This document shows positions 1 to 12,300 of a stretch of 64,000 nucleotides of DNA, piece after piece. The position numbers and the translations under genes are program-made. Source of the DNA: Acanthornis magna (Eukaryota > Chordata > Aves > Passeriformes > Acanthizidae); NCBI GenBank assembly GCA_036785705.1, contig JAWUZG010000056.1, forward strand, positions 16,784,001 through 16,848,000. The letters are read 5' to 3'. The notes under the pieces were generated by a model. The model was given only the letters and a program-made list of their open reading frames with translations. It was not told the origin of the DNA and ran no database searches. The number at the start of each line of letters is the position of its first letter. Within the stretch, counting starts at the first letter, position 1.

Positions 1-20
1 AAGGCTTCAAGATATTTTAG
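1..20 (+). CDS. RASL12: RASL12, last codons (partial)
   Basis: The window opens with the final two bases of a codon, then GGC TTC AAG ATA TTT TAG, giving G-F-K-I-F-stop. RASL12, a small Ras-like GTPase, ends in LLKGFKIF in human as I recall it. In human RASL12 lies next to SLC51B in convergent orientation, and here the next gene inward is SLC51B on the opposite strand. Only five residues are visible, so the call rests on that match plus the neighbour. The body of the gene lies left of the window. Confidence 0.72.
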
Positions 21-1060
21 GACACATCCCTGTGGGCTGCAGAGAGAGGGGAGAGACCTCATCTATCCCCCAGCTCCACAGGGGCTGAGACCTTCCATGA
101 TGGACTCACAGGCACTGCAGCAGCTGCTGGCAGACGGTGGCCCCGGTCTCTGTGCCAGGGCAAAGCCAGTGGTGGCAATTTGGTGAGCAGGCAGGGTGCC
201 AAGGGTCCAACATGGGCTGTGGCATCGCTCTGCCTGCCCCTGCCCAGTGCTGCTGCGGTGTCTGCACCCTGTCCTGCCGCTGGCACCGGGGCCAGTTCAG
301 TTTTCCGTGAGGATGCAGCAGCTCCCAGAGGAGCCGGAGATACCATGGGGAGGGCAAGGGCCATCCCCACGGCCCCCAGCCAGCTTGGGCACCTGGCACA
401 CAGCCACAGGAGCCCAGGAAGGGGGAATTAATCATTAATCCAGCACAGAGGCACCCATCTCGTTCATCCCACAGGTCCCCGACTGAGCAATAAGTAGGAG
501 GAATTTTTATTTTTTTAAAATCCGGATAAAAAAGGTGCAGATACTGTTTCAGCTGATTAAAGGCCTCACGTGGCCTGAAACTGATTCCCACACCTCAAAC
601 TAAGTCACATCAAAACTGCTGCTTTTTTAATCAACTTTTTACACTATAGCATCCCTTTCCAAAGGCTTTGCAAGGAGACACTTGGCTGACAAGGACATGG
701 TCTGAAGAGCCTTTGTTTAAAAGACTGATGTATTTCCAATAATAGCCTAAATTATTTCATGGCTTCTACGCGTGCCCAGTGAAGGACACAAAGGCAATCC
801 TGGAGCAGACAAGGCTCTACCTGTGCCCAAGCCAGGGCCAAGGGCTGGGTGTTTGGTTTCAGGTGCTCCATCAGGTTAAATGTTCTGCATTTTACTTTGC
901 AGAGTAAAATATCCATGTGTATATTTGTACATATAGCCATATAAATATATATATATATGACCTTACCAACAGATTCAATATGGCATTTTGGTCAACCACT
1001 TTGGAAAGTATTTTAATAAAGAGGATTTCTGAAAAGAATAAAAATGCCTGAGCTTCAGTG
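21..1060 (+). other. RASL12: Probable RASL12 3' UTR with polyadenylation signals
   Basis: Non-coding stretch following the putative RASL12 stop. It holds AATAAA at 1015-1020 and again at 1037-1042, the first good signals downstream of the stop, and a short TA microsatellite around 940-957. The end near 1060 is inferred from the second hexamer. No reading frame here looks like protein. Confidence 0.5.
1012..1042. terminator. Shared poly(A) signal cluster between convergent genes
   Basis: The nine bases TTTAATAAA at 1012-1020 read AATAAA on the + strand and ATTAAA on the - strand. A second + strand AATAAA follows at 1037-1042. RASL12 (+) and SLC51B (-) run towards each other here, so both may end transcripts within the same few dozen bases. 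The use by SLC51B is inference; its stop lies about 380 bases away. Confidence 0.4.
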
Positions 1061-1397
1061 TTGCTGTTTTCCTGATGGGAAATGAGGGTGCATTCCCTGG
1101 CTGACTGCAGGATAAGTTTCTCACCTCCTTTCCTGGCTCAGCTCCCACCTGTTTGCAGCACCTGAGGAAGGAGATGAAGCTGGCACTGGAGGGAAGGCTG
1201 GAAGCAGCCGAGAACAGTGGGGGAACACCAGCCAGGCAGGAGCTGAGCCCAGGGCCCCTCCTGTAGGTGCAACTCTGCTGCTTTTGTGTTTCACTCTTCT
1301 TTCCCCAGGCTAAACTGCATTTTTAAACTTCCATCCCTAAGAACAGAGACATTCCGATACTCTCCTTAAGGCCTAAATGGCGTGACTTCAACTGCCC

Positions 1398-3736
1398 CTA
1401 TATGGCCTCCTCAGACATCTCCGTGTACAGGGAGCTGACAGTCCCGTCCTTCCACTGGACCATCACATCCCCTGGTCTCTGGTCCTGGGGCACTGGCTGC
1501 TGCTTTTGTGGCTCAGCAGCGTTGTATTCCTGCACAGGCATCAGGGCTTGCTTGGCATCCAGGTCAGCCTGCTGTGGGGTTTGTGCCGCTTCTCCATTCA
1601 TGAGAATCTTCCTTTTCCTGCAGGGAAGGCACAACAAGGACACACGGAGTGAAGCAGAAAGCCCAGCACACATCTGAGGGCACCTACCCTGGTGATGGTC
1701 ACAGCCATCAATTTGCACCATGTCCCTGGAATGTGCCAGCTGCTTATGGGAAATGCCACCAGGTGAGCTGTGCCAGGTAAGTGCTCTGAAGCATTTGAGC
1801 ACACACAGCTGTGGGATTCACACATGGAGAGCACCCAGCTCCTGACGCCAGGAGCAGCACACAGCCAGCCATCACTAGAGGGAGAGCGAGGCAGGCTCGT
1901 AGCATTAGCTCTTCTGTCCTCTGAAGACACAGCTCTGACACAGAGCTAAGCTTTCACTCTGTAGCAAACAGTGAGTTGCTCCTCAGCTGTGGGGTTGTGC
2001 AGCAACAGGGGAACAGTGTGGGGATGCAGATGGGGAAAGGCTGGGAGCTCTTCTCCAGAGCCCCTGTACCTAGGGGAGAGCACAGTTGTCACCACTTCTC
2101 TCCCAGCAGCCCTGTTGGGCTGGGCAGAGCTGTGCAGACCTTTACTGGATCCAGGGCCCAGAGAAGGGAAGGGGCTTGTTCCAAGTGACATAAGGACAGT
2201 AGCCATACGGCAAGATTTTACCAAAAAAAAAGGTTCAAAGGGAATTTGTCTTTTCTCCCCATCACTCAGGGCTTGTCCTGCCCTGCCAAGCTCCCACGTC
2301 TGTCTGCCTGGGACGGTTTCAGGACACCATCACACACCAAAAGATTCCCAGATTTTCCTGTCTCACCTGTTTCGCACGATGTTAATGGTCAGAAGAACAA
2401 GACCCAAAATCATGGTTGCGAGGGAAAGCGCAAGGATGGAGTAATTCCATGTTGAGGCTGGGGGAAAGCAAAGAGGCAGTGTTAGAAGGCACAGCACAGT
2501 GTGACCCACAGAGCCTGGCCAGGGGTTTCCTGAGGACACCCAGGATGCTCCGTCCTTGAGTGTTGTGGCTTTGAAGTTGATCCTCATGGCACTGACCTGC
2601 TGCTATGTCAATCTGCTCCCTCCCCCCTGCCAAAATCACAAGAGACCTTTGCTCTCCTGGCAGGCTCTGCCTCAGACTGAACCCCACTCTGGGAGGAGAC
2701 ATTACCTCAGCAAAGCCTCCTGCCTGTCCTCACCTATGGCTTGCTTCTTCTAGAGGCAAGACCGAGTGTTTGTGTGTCTGGGGTAAATCACCTCCTCAGG
2801 TAATGCCCTCAGGCATCTCTGTTAGGTGGGAGAGTTAACAGCCAAGGACTGTGTCTCAACTCAGGGACACCAATGGGACTTACGGTCTTCTCTGCGGAAG
2901 AACCAGAGCAGCTCCTCCAGCTGTTCCAGTTCCAAGCCCAGTGGGAGGGTAACATTGCCTGCTGTGTGCTCATGCACGTGTGTGCTGGCCAGGGTGGTTG
3001 GGAGGTGCTTGTGCTCTGCCTCAGCTGTGGAGGAAAGAGAAAGATGCAATGGTCACTCCCTGCAGCCCTTCAGCCTGGAAGTGACCTTCTGCCTCACTCC
3101 CAGGGTTGCCAGCACATCTCCTCAAGCAGGCAGAACGCAGCCCTGAGTGCACAGCCTGATCTCATACTCTGAGAAGTGCAGAGTGTTCTTGTCTGCAGAC
3201 CCCATTATGGTGGGGCACCAGAGCTGCAAAGACCCAGGATGCTGATAGGGCCTTTCCACATTCCCCAGCTATTGTCACGGAGAGGCAGCTCTGTGTGCCA
3301 CAATTCACCAAAGAGTTGCCTTGCCAAGACCAGTCCTGGAAATCTGACTCTAGATTGCAGTCCTCCAGCAATAAATTCCTGTTTATCAGGCTGGCTTGTA
3401 AACACAGCTTGACTCTAGTATTTTTTATCAGAAAAGCTTCAATGTTGGCAAAGAAATCAACATATAAGCGTGGCCAATCCCAAGCACAGGACATACATAC
3501 AGAGTGCAGATGGGAATGACACCCAGTTCTGGAACTGGGGTGCAACTTTTCCCATGGCTCAGCCAAGCTGCTGCTGGTGTATATACTGAGGAAAATAGCC
3601 CCATAGAAAGGAAGAAACCATACTTCCAGAAAGTTAAGGTCTTTGCACATGTGACCTACTTCACCCACACCATTATCCTTTAAGCCAAGACTCTACCTTG
3701 TAGCAGGAAAAATGGGATTATCCAGAAGAACTTCAT
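1398..3736 (-). CDS. SLC51B: Organic solute transporter subunit beta, 4 coding exons
   Basis: Single-pass partner of SLC51A (OST-alpha); the heteromer exports bile acids and steroid conjugates across basolateral membranes. Coding exons on the - strand: 3736-3697, 3024-2884, 2457-2367, 1617-1398. They join in phase (492 nt, 163 aa plus stop). The family signature LEELLWFFRREDPSTWNYSI (about residues 49-68) matches the human [21 protein letters not shown] region. It runs into one hydrophobic segment (about 66-88) followed by basic KRK. The tail is acidic and Gln-rich. Exon 1 gives MKFFWIIPFFLLQ, which looks like a signal peptide; exon 2 has no Met of its own, so an upstream start is required. 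Human OST-beta (128 aa) has no signal peptide. An acceptor at 3799-3798 implies a further 5' UTR exon upstream. An NVT sequon lies before the core motif. Confidence 0.92.
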
Positions 3737-3799
3737 ATTTGTATATGAAGCTGAGATGGATCACGTCTTCACCAGTGTTTCTTCAGTGTGGAGATGCCT

Positions 3800-6700
3800 G
3801 CAAAAGACAGCGAAACTAAGGAGTTGAGAGATAACCTGATTACCCTCCCTACTCCAGCTCTCTTCAGAGAGGGGATCTGATGTACCCCAGCATCTGTTTC
3901 CTCCTGTGAATGGGAGTCTGAGCTGCCAGGACAGGGTGCAGAAATCCCTGGAGCCACCAAGGTGACAGCAGAGGGAGTCTGGCACAGCATTTGCTGCCTG
4001 GGGTTGGACCCCTTGCTGAGGTGAACCTGTACAGATGTGAGCTCAGCTGCTGCGAGCCAGCCCCTCCCCAACTAACTAAGCCTCCTTGCTTGTTGCCCTG
4101 CCATAATCCTTAGAGAATCCGTACTTTGGATATGACTACCTGCTGCCAACCCATGGACGGTAGAATAAGGGTGTGGAGATGAGGAAATGGAAGGCTGAGC
4201 TCTGAGAGGAGGCAAGGCCAGCTTGCCATTTAGGCTATGGTGTCTCCCATCCCTCAGGGGAACAGAAAGCTCCTCCTTGACCTTTAGTCCCTCATTTGTC
4301 AGTGGCATCAATCCAACTTTTATGGCTGCTTGTCCAAATTAGCTCTTCAGCCTCCTTTGCAGGACCTGCCCTGAGCAGGGGTTCCTGGCTGTCCACTGTG
4401 AGTTGGTGAGATGTTGATGTGGCTCTCCCCAGCTCACTGCTCACTGGCCATCACTGGCAGGTCAACAACTCACAATCCACGTGCTTCCCTTAGACACTCT
4501 GGCCCCACAGGCCATTAATTATTATATGAAGACTTTTATGATAGCCTGAGACTCTCAACTTTTACCTGCCTTTGCTGTGTGGCCTGGTGCTGTCTGAAAC
4601 TTGCTCACAAGCATGTTCCACCGTGCCAGGCGTGTCAACAGTGCTGTTGCTGACTCCTCAGGGAAGCATTTGTCCCGTCGGTTATAGACCTAATGATTGC
4701 TACTATTTTCCCCCCGTTCTCAATTTCTTCACAATTCAAAGTTCACATTTTATAGCTAACCAGGCGTGCATGCTTGCTCCCTGCTGCCAGAAAACCACCT
4801 ACTAGCAATTCTTTGAGGAGGGGACTCTCAAGTACGTGGTCCACTTTGTATTTCAGAAAATATGGGTAAAGCTGCTCCCCCTAGTTAGGTGTGCCAATTA
4901 CCTTCCCATCCAGGTAACCTGTAGCTTATTCCCATGGATCACCCCTCACAAAGGAGGAAATAAAGCCTTAGTGCCAATGAAAATATGTTACAAGTCAGTT
5001 ACACCCTAATAAGAAGTGGCACTTGAATGTGTTAAATCTTGCTGTGCAAGGCTTCTGAGTAATCATTTGCTTGAACAGGAATGTTTGACAAGCATGTTGC
5101 TGATTTTCCCCTAAGGTGTTTCATAAGTTGTGGGCTGCCTCCTGGTGTCTATGCACAGCATGGATGCTGGAAAGCTGCTGGAAGTACTTCACTACTTCAT
5201 AAAGTAGTGACCAACTTCCAAATCTCCCCAGGCGTGGGAAGCCAGAACTTCGCAGGTAAAATACAGCAGCAGAATGGACATTTATTGTGCATTAACAGGA
5301 CATTTAGGTAAACGACTTTAAGATAAAAACTCCTGTTATTTTACAGATCTTTTAAATCTAAATCCCAGTAACCAAATTAGTTTCATTCATCAAAGCTACA
5401 AAATAAAGTGTTCGCAGATCAGTGTGTTTACTCCAGCAGAGAGCCTGAGCAGGATTCTGCCTAAACCACCAATTTCCCCAGTAAGGAAAAAGTGACTCCC
5501 ACAGTCGGGCTGAACATGCTCTGAGGAGTTTGGATCTTCCAGCCTGCAAGAGATTGTTAAAGCCATCTCCTCCAGCCTCCCCCACAGAGCTGCTCTGCCC
5601 TGCTGCCCACATCCCGACATGGGCGAGCACTGCTCCTCTCGCTGGAGCTGGGAGAGTGTGGGGGATAATCTTCCCCATTGCCTGCGCATCTCAGCACTGA
5701 CTCTGGCTGCTGATGGACAGGGATGAGCCCTTAGATCCAGGCCTCTGCAACTCCAAGCATGCACTTGGGTCTCCTATGCCTCTGAAGACACCCAAGACCC
5801 TTCTGAGGTTGCTTCCCATCTTGGGTACAACATGGGAAGCTCAAATGAAAGAGAGCTCATGCATTTTATGCTTACATGGAAGGAGGTAGAAAGAAAAAAG
5901 AGACGAGTACCTCTCAAGAATATTTTACCTGTGTTATCTTGAGTTTATCTGTGTTATCTTGACCTGAACATTTTTGTAATTTCTTTTTTTGCCAATGGGA
6001 TTTTAGCATCAAAAGCTACAAATGGCGTTTGGTATTGTTATTTCAGGAACAAAGAGTCACTCACCAATGCCGTTTCAAATCCTCCTGTGGATCTGTGGAC
6101 CTTGGTAGCATTCAATGAAATCTCAAGAAATCACAGAAAAATGGCAAGTGACTGCTTTTTGCACTATGCATTGATCCCAGCACTTAAATGGTAAAATCCT
6201 TGCTCATAATGGAAGCCCTTGGAGATCTAAGACCTATCACATGGAGAAGGCAGAGCTGAGGGACTGGTGCTCTAAAGGTTGGCATAATCCAGCCAGGGGG
6301 CTGTGCCATGTGGGGACAAGGGAACACGCACATCCCCAGCTGCACGTGGACTCTTTCCAGCCAGGGCACAGCACGTGGTGCAGTGAAACCACCCTGTGCT
6401 TTCGATGGTGCTTTTTGTCAGGTCTGATAGTCACTGTTGCTCACCAAGACACATGTTGCCCTCACTCTGCAAATGAGAAGTGTTTAGATAGGTATTATAC
6501 TGGTTTAAGTAAAGATGGGGAAAAATCTTTTGGAAAAACCATCACATACAGCTTCTGTTAAGACGATAATGTCCCTCTGAGCTCCATATTAAAAACTCAC
6601 TACACAATATGGGACAATACATTTAGAACATCCCAGTCTTTCCAAAGTAGTCTCCTCTTGTCATCCAGACTCTCTCTGTGGTGGCTATCTTATCTTAGCT

Positions 6701-8030
6701 GATTACATTGAAATGGGTCAGTTATTCCAAATACAATATTCAAGTGGGATGTCCTGTCTCTGGGATTCATAGAGGATACATATACAATGTCACACCACAG
6801 ACATGTAAATGGATGGTATGTTTATAAAGATACATTAAGGACTGAGTTCCATTAAGAAACACAAGAAAAATGCTTAATATTTAAAATATTAAGGCAAGAA
6901 GTCAGTCTGTGCTATTTTTTAACATGTTTAAAGTAAGAAGTTAAAGAACAAATCTGAGTTATATTATACATTTTCCTTTGACTGCTTTTATATGCAGGAG
7001 TTATCCCAGCCTGCTTCTTACTTGCCATTCAGACAGTCTCTCCTTAAAAGGTCTGCCTTCACTTAAAATTTCCAAGGATTCAAGCTTTCTAACCAGAATA
7101 AATAAATAAGCCTTTCTTTACAGATAGCTGTAAATTAACCCAGCAGCCAGTGCAGCAGGAATGCCCGTTAATCTCCGCTAACTCACCAGAAACATGCAGT
7201 TCCCAGCAGGGAGGAAGCTACATTTCTTCTTTAAGCCCTGTCATCCGAAGACATCTCCTCTGAGCACCGTGGTAATACAAGGTTCCCTGTGCTCCTGCTC
7301 TGGGTATGCTACGAGCTGTGATTCATTCTGCTCCTGAGTCATGTGTGAAGGCCAGTTCAACAGGTGAGGTACACTCCAGCCCCTGAAAAAACACACCTCT
7401 TTAGTGGGACCATTTACAGCACGAGGTGAATGACCTTTTGCCAAAGAATGAGCTGTAGCAACTTCCAGTTTATTTGCTCAAGTTATTGGCATAATCAGTA
7501 TTAAAAGAGCACGCTGAGTAGAATGACACTCAGTAATAAGTTACCCTGCAGTTAAATAAATGATAATGTTCACTCTGCTTGGCTCAGTCCTCATTGCATA
7601 CAGGAAGCATGTCCTGATAAAGCAGATATTATCCTTTTTTTTTTTTTTTTTCTTTTTTTCAATGAATGGCCATTCTAAGGCTGTCAGAACATCTTACCAG
7701 AGCAATCAACTTTGCAGGCAAAGCATGAAGCACCTGTCAGAGATTTTGCCATCCCAGTTTCACAGGTACTGGCAACGCCTGGCTAAGTCAATAGTCTGCT
7801 CAGAGGCTCTGCAGGCTGATGTGCTGCTTTTTGTGCCAGCCACATTGGGAAAGGAGGATTCCTCCTCCTGAACTACCTGATTCATGGATGGAGCTGCACA
7901 CTGCAAAGCAAGAGAGATGCATCTCACTGATGGGCTTGGGACACACAGCTAGCGCTGGTTAGCTCCAGCTAAACTGGAGATGATGGATGCGGTATCCTTA
8001 TGTTTGCCCTGTTCTTGGTGTTTTTCAGCT
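3800..8030. other. Upstream region of SLC51B, no gene seen
   Basis: Contains the undetermined 5' UTR exon and promoter of SLC51B somewhere leftward on the - strand, plus a poly-T run at 7635-7659. All open frames are short and show no codon bias or recognisable motif. I looked for an IR-1 FXR element near the gene and did not find a convincing one. Confidence 0.6.
7635..7659. repeat. Poly-T tract
   Basis: A run of thymines interrupted by a single C. It may be the reverse complement of a retroposed poly-A tail, but no parent element is recognisable next to it. Confidence 0.8.
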
Positions 8031-8035
8031 TTAAA

Positions 8036-8173
8036 TAAAGCATTCAAGGCCACATTGGATGGCCTTGAAGCAATCTGGTCTAGTGGAAGCTGTCCCTGCC
8101 CATGGTAAGTGTGTTGGAACGAGATAATCTTTATGGTCCCTTCCAACCCAGGCCATTCTATGATTCTATGATA
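8036..8173 (+). mobile_element. CR1 LINE, 3'-end fragment
   Basis: The stretch contains ATTGGATGGCCTTGAAGCAA, then CTGGTCTAGTGGAAG, CCCTGCCCATGG and GGTCCCTTCCAACCCAGG, and ends in ATTCTATGATTCTATGA. This is the conserved 3' end of avian CR1 with its octamer tail, in + orientation, heavily 5'-truncated. Confidence 0.93.
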
Positions 8174-11100
8174 TGAACAAAGCACTGAAGCTTTGTTCTG
8201 GGTGTGATCAATCTTTTGAATCCCATCTCACATCCAGTCAGATTTTCCCCGGGCAGCCCCTGTGAAATGTCACCCAGCAGACACGTGCTCCCCAAACAGA
8301 GATGTTTCACAGCTCAGCCTTGGCCTGGCAGCAATCGGATGGGAGCTCAGAAATGCATCCCCCAGGAAACAAGAGCTGCTCCCTGCTGCTGGAGGCATGC
8401 CCAGACAGGACACCCCACCACATGGTAAATCATCCTGTCTTTCCTTCTGGATCATTTTAAAGGTGCCATCACAGTGGGGAACACTTTTCTAGTGTCCTTG
8501 TGAGCTTTTTGTTGCCAGGGAAAGGGTACGGGGGCAGGACAGTAAGTGGTCTCACAGTCCAATCCTCTGGCCTTGGGAAAGTGCAAAGAAGACACCTGGC
8601 TGCTGCAGAACAATCTCTGAGTAGAGCGATGGAGACACTGGCCGAGGTGAAGAGGTGACTGTAACATAAGGATGGTGACTGCAAAGCCCCAGAAGGTTCC
8701 TTTCCATCCCAATTTCCTACACGGTTTGATTTACGTATCTGTCTAGGGTCAGGATGAAGGTAGGTGGTTGAGATACGTTTAGGACTCAGCATGACATACA
8801 TGGAAATAAAACCACATAGAGTTTTATTTACAAATACATTAATATTTAATATATTATTTATAAATATATTATTTATAAAGAAATAATAATATTTTAGAAA
8901 TAAAACCACGGTTAGAGTTGGCTCTTGTGCCCAGTAATCCTCTCCTTTTCCAGAGAACCACAAACATGCTCAGAAGCACTCCTGTCCAGCGAGGGTGTGA
9001 GTATTTGATTTTGTGTCTCCCCTGACAACACTGGCACTGGTTAATCAGAGATATCTTTTTACTTCTTGGAGACACTTTCAGCGTCTTTGGCCAGGAAGCA
9101 AAGTGGAGATAAGATCTGATTTGTGTTCTGTTTCCTCCTTGGATTTGTCTTCACTACTCTTGGGAAGAATTTGTCTGACCTTGGTGTTTTAATTTTGCTT
9201 ATCTTTTTTGATCCCTTCAGTGTCTTTGACCTGAAATGCCTGGTTACAGAATAACTAAACATTCAGGGCTGGGGCTTTTTTTTCTTTCCATGTACAAAAG
9301 CAGAGTTCAAATTCAGCAAGAAAGCCAGATTTTTTTTTTTCTGTGAAACAATCAGATAGTTGCTTTCATTCTGAAAAAATTTATATTAAAATAAATCTTC
9401 AGTTAAAATTCACGAACACTGTGTTGAAGGCATCATAATGAATAACAGCCATAATGTGTTTGAACTGTGCTGTCGTATCAGAGCCAAGGATGAATTACGT
9501 GGGAGCAAGTGTACTGGAGGGAATTTAAGTCCACTTCAAAAACTCACTGGAAATGAAACATTAATTACTTCGTGCGTAAGTCTGGCAAAAGCTCAGCATG
9601 GAGTTACAGTATTTCCAGGAGCCTTAACTACAGCCAGAAGTGAGAATCCATCTCCAGGGCTCACGTCCTGGAGGAGCAGCAAGTGAAACTCCACATATGG
9701 TGTCAATGACATGTTCAATGCCTGGATCTGATACCTGGAAATTAACACCGAGCAGCAGCTGGATTCTGTGTTCAAACTCACAACTTTTGGGCACTCCAGA
9801 CACACACGTACCTCCCTGGCCTTTCTGAAGTGTTGGTGATAAATCCAGGGTTTCACCCAAGACTCAGAGAACTGGTATTTGCTGTCACCAGAAAGGACGT
9901 CTCCTTCCAGCCTTTCTTCCAGCAATTGCCCTTACTGCCTCTGGAAAATCATGAGTGTTTTTTCAGCATCTGAGATATTATGAGGTCAAATTTTTCACCA
10001 TCTGAGATAAGGCCTGAAATTACACTCTGTGCTGAACACTGCTCCTCTCGTTTGGGGCTTGACAGCCGTGAGTGCATGTAATCACTCAGTTATTGTGCAA
10101 TGACGAATTGTTCCCTGTTTATGATAAGTCAGACTGTTCGCCTTCCCTTCTTTCCAATCCACTTTCCAACATGAACCATGCTGGGAGCTTTAATCTCTTC
10201 TCAAGCAGAAGCCATTCCTTCATCCTTGCTAGCCTCTTGTTTATATTTTTATTTATTTTGCTATAACCTTTCATTTACACACAGGCGACCAGAATTGAAG
10301 TGTCCTGCATGTGACTAAACCAAGGATTTTCATGAGACTGCCCAAGTAATAGAAAATAGTAAGGTTTTTTTAGCATTTGATTTTTTACATGCTGATTAGG
10401 AAATTACCTCACTATTTGGTAGCATGTTCTCATTTTCTCAGGATGCAGGAATGTAAGCACCCCAGATAGGATGGCCTGACTCTTTTTTTTTTAAACCTGT
10501 AACAGCAAGTTTTCACTATTTTCTCTTTATTACTACCACTGGAAACAGTGGCATCTTCAATGTCTGAGAGAAGAAAACCCTAATGATGGGCAAACAAACA
10601 AAAATATACATAGCACTGCTTAGTACAGCACAAAATTTCACTTTCATTATTGATCCTTCCCTTGTGTATCCAACCTAAAATTCTGCCATCCATTTCCCAA
10701 GTAATTTACATGTTTTCACTGGCATATAGGACATTTCCAGATTCTCACACTCCATGCTGCAGAAATTCCTAGTGTCAAAGATTGTAGGATAGACTGTGAT
10801 TTAGACGTGCAGGGAATTTGCGTATGTGATTTACATTAAAAGCTACACAAATAAACCATCTTCCCATGGGGGGAAAGAATGTTCTTAGCAGAATGATAAA
10901 ATATTTTCACACTTATGTTATGGGAGTTGACACTTTTTTAAGTGGTGATTCTGACCCCATAGTTTACAAGAAAACATTCTTTGAGTTACTGTCACTGTTA
11001 AAATGAAGCTGTCCACGGAGGCAGAAACTGAAATGTGTTTATCAAATGCTGTCAGAGCCAGATCAGTGGCTGCGGGGTCAACACCCCTTTCTGTCTCTGA

Positions 11101-11258
11101 TGTTTTTCTGCGTTATCTTCGCACTGAGGCAGCACGGACAATCCATGGTCGGGGTTAGGGGACTGAAGCCATGGGTGACACCGCTCGGGAGCACCGACAC
11201 CGTGGGGCTGGAGCCGCCAGGGCAGCACAGACCCTGCTGGCTCTGCCACCCCTCACCA
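8174..11258. other. Intergenic, AT-rich, no gene seen
   Basis: Includes an AT-rich block around 8820-8900, where a segment containing ATTATTTATAAA is repeated in tandem, and several poly-T or poly-A runs. Open frames up to 164 codons on the - strand overlap this low-complexity DNA and show no protein character. Confidence 0.6.
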
Positions 11259-11585
11259 AGATCACAGAATCCCAGAATCTCCACAGATCTCCGGAGAACA
11301 CCCAGTCCAACCTCCATGTGGAGCAAGTGACACACGAATGTGTCCAGGTGGGCTTGGGATGTCTCCAGACAGGGAGACTCCACACCCTCCCTGGGAAGCT
11401 GTTCCATGCTCTGCCACCCTCAAAGGTAAAGAAGTTCTTCCTCATGCTGAGATGGAACTTCTTGTGTTTTATTTTACGGCCATTGCTCCTTGTCCTGTTG
11501 CTGAGCACCACCAAAAAGAGCCTTGCATTATTCTCTTAACACTCTAAGATAATGAGATACCTTCTCAGTCTTCTCCAGGCTAACC
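11259..11585 (-). mobile_element. CR1 LINE fragment, minus orientation
   Basis: Begins with ATCACAGAATCCCAGAATC, the reverse complement of the CR1 3' tail, then AACACCCAGTCCAACCTCC, the DNA for AGACTCCACACCCTCCCTGGG and CTTCTCCAGGCTAACCAC. These are familiar steps of the reverse-complement CR1 3' region. The 5'-truncated end lies at about 11585, against the next CR1 copy. Confidence 0.88.
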
Positions 11586-11589
11586 ACAA

Positions 11590-12064
11590 CATAAAGACAT
11601 TAAGCTCTTAGAGAGCATCCAAAGGAGGCCATGAGGATGGGGAAGGGTGTGGAAGGGATGCCATACGAGGAACGGCTGAAGGCACTGTTTTGTTCAGCCT
11701 GGAGGAGAGCCCTCATTGTGGTGTTCAACATCCTTCCAACAGTCAGCAGAGCTCAGGGACTGATCTCTTCGCTCTCATGAGCAGCGACAGGACCCGAGGG
11801 AACGACATGAAGCTGAGTCAGGGGAGATTTACGGTCAATGTCAGGAAAAGGTTTTTCCTTCAGAGGGTGGTCAGGCACTGAACAGGTTCCCCAGGGAACG
11901 GCCATGGCCCCAAGGCTGCCAGAGCTCAAGAAGTGTTTGAACAACGCTCTCAGACACAGGGTGGCATTATCGCGGTGTCCTGCGCAGAGCTACGGGTTGG
12001 ACTCCATGATCTTTGCGGGTCCCTTCCAACAAAGCTTCGCCTATAACTCGATGATTTTACGATC
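11590..12064 (+). mobile_element. CR1 LINE fragment, plus orientation, abutting MTFMT promoter
   Basis: Reads in the CR1 sense direction: AAAGGAGGCCATGAGGATGG, GAGGAACGGCTGAAGGCACTG-like sequence, CAGCCTGGAGGAGAGCC, AAGGTTTTTCCTTCAGAGGG, then TTGGACTCCATGATCTTTGC and GGTCCCTTCCAACAAAG, ending in decayed octamers (CGATGATTTTACGATC). It is inverted relative to the copy at 11259-11585, with the two truncated ends facing each other. Its 3' end stops about 87 bases before the MTFMT start codon. Confidence 0.9.
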
Positions 12065-12300
12065 ATGGCGGCGCCGCCTCAGCGCTGAGGCGAGGCCCCG
12101 CCCCGGGGCGGGTCCCGCGCGTCATCGGCGCGCGCGGCGGGAGCCCCGCGATGCGGGCACGGCTGCTGCGCGCCTGGCGCGGGGCTCGGGGGGCGCCCGG
12201 GCCGCCATGGCGCGTCCTGTTCTTCGGCACCGACCGCTTCGCCGTGACCGCCCTGCGAGCCCTGCGGGCCGCCGGGTACCGCCCGGGCACGGGGGAGAGG
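12060..12300 (+). promoter_or_regulatory. MTFMT: MTFMT CpG-rich promoter with YY1-like and GC boxes
   Basis: GC content rises abruptly at the end of the CR1 copy. ATGGCGGC at 12065-12072 matches the YY1 core. GCCCCGCCCC at 12095-12104 and GGGGCGGG at 12105-12112 are GC boxes of the Sp1 type. No TATA box is present, as expected for a housekeeping mitochondrial gene. The start site must fall in roughly 12065-12150. Confidence 0.6.

Noticed and set aside
4019..4028. AGGTGAACCT near SLC51B, considered as an FXR inverted repeat
   Set aside because: It has no one-base spacer and the half-sites are incomplete; it does not fit an IR-1.
8469..8963. 164-codon - strand frame over AT-rich DNA
   Set aside because: Translation is a low-complexity Asn/Ile/Phe stretch from tandem ATTTATA sequence; not coding.
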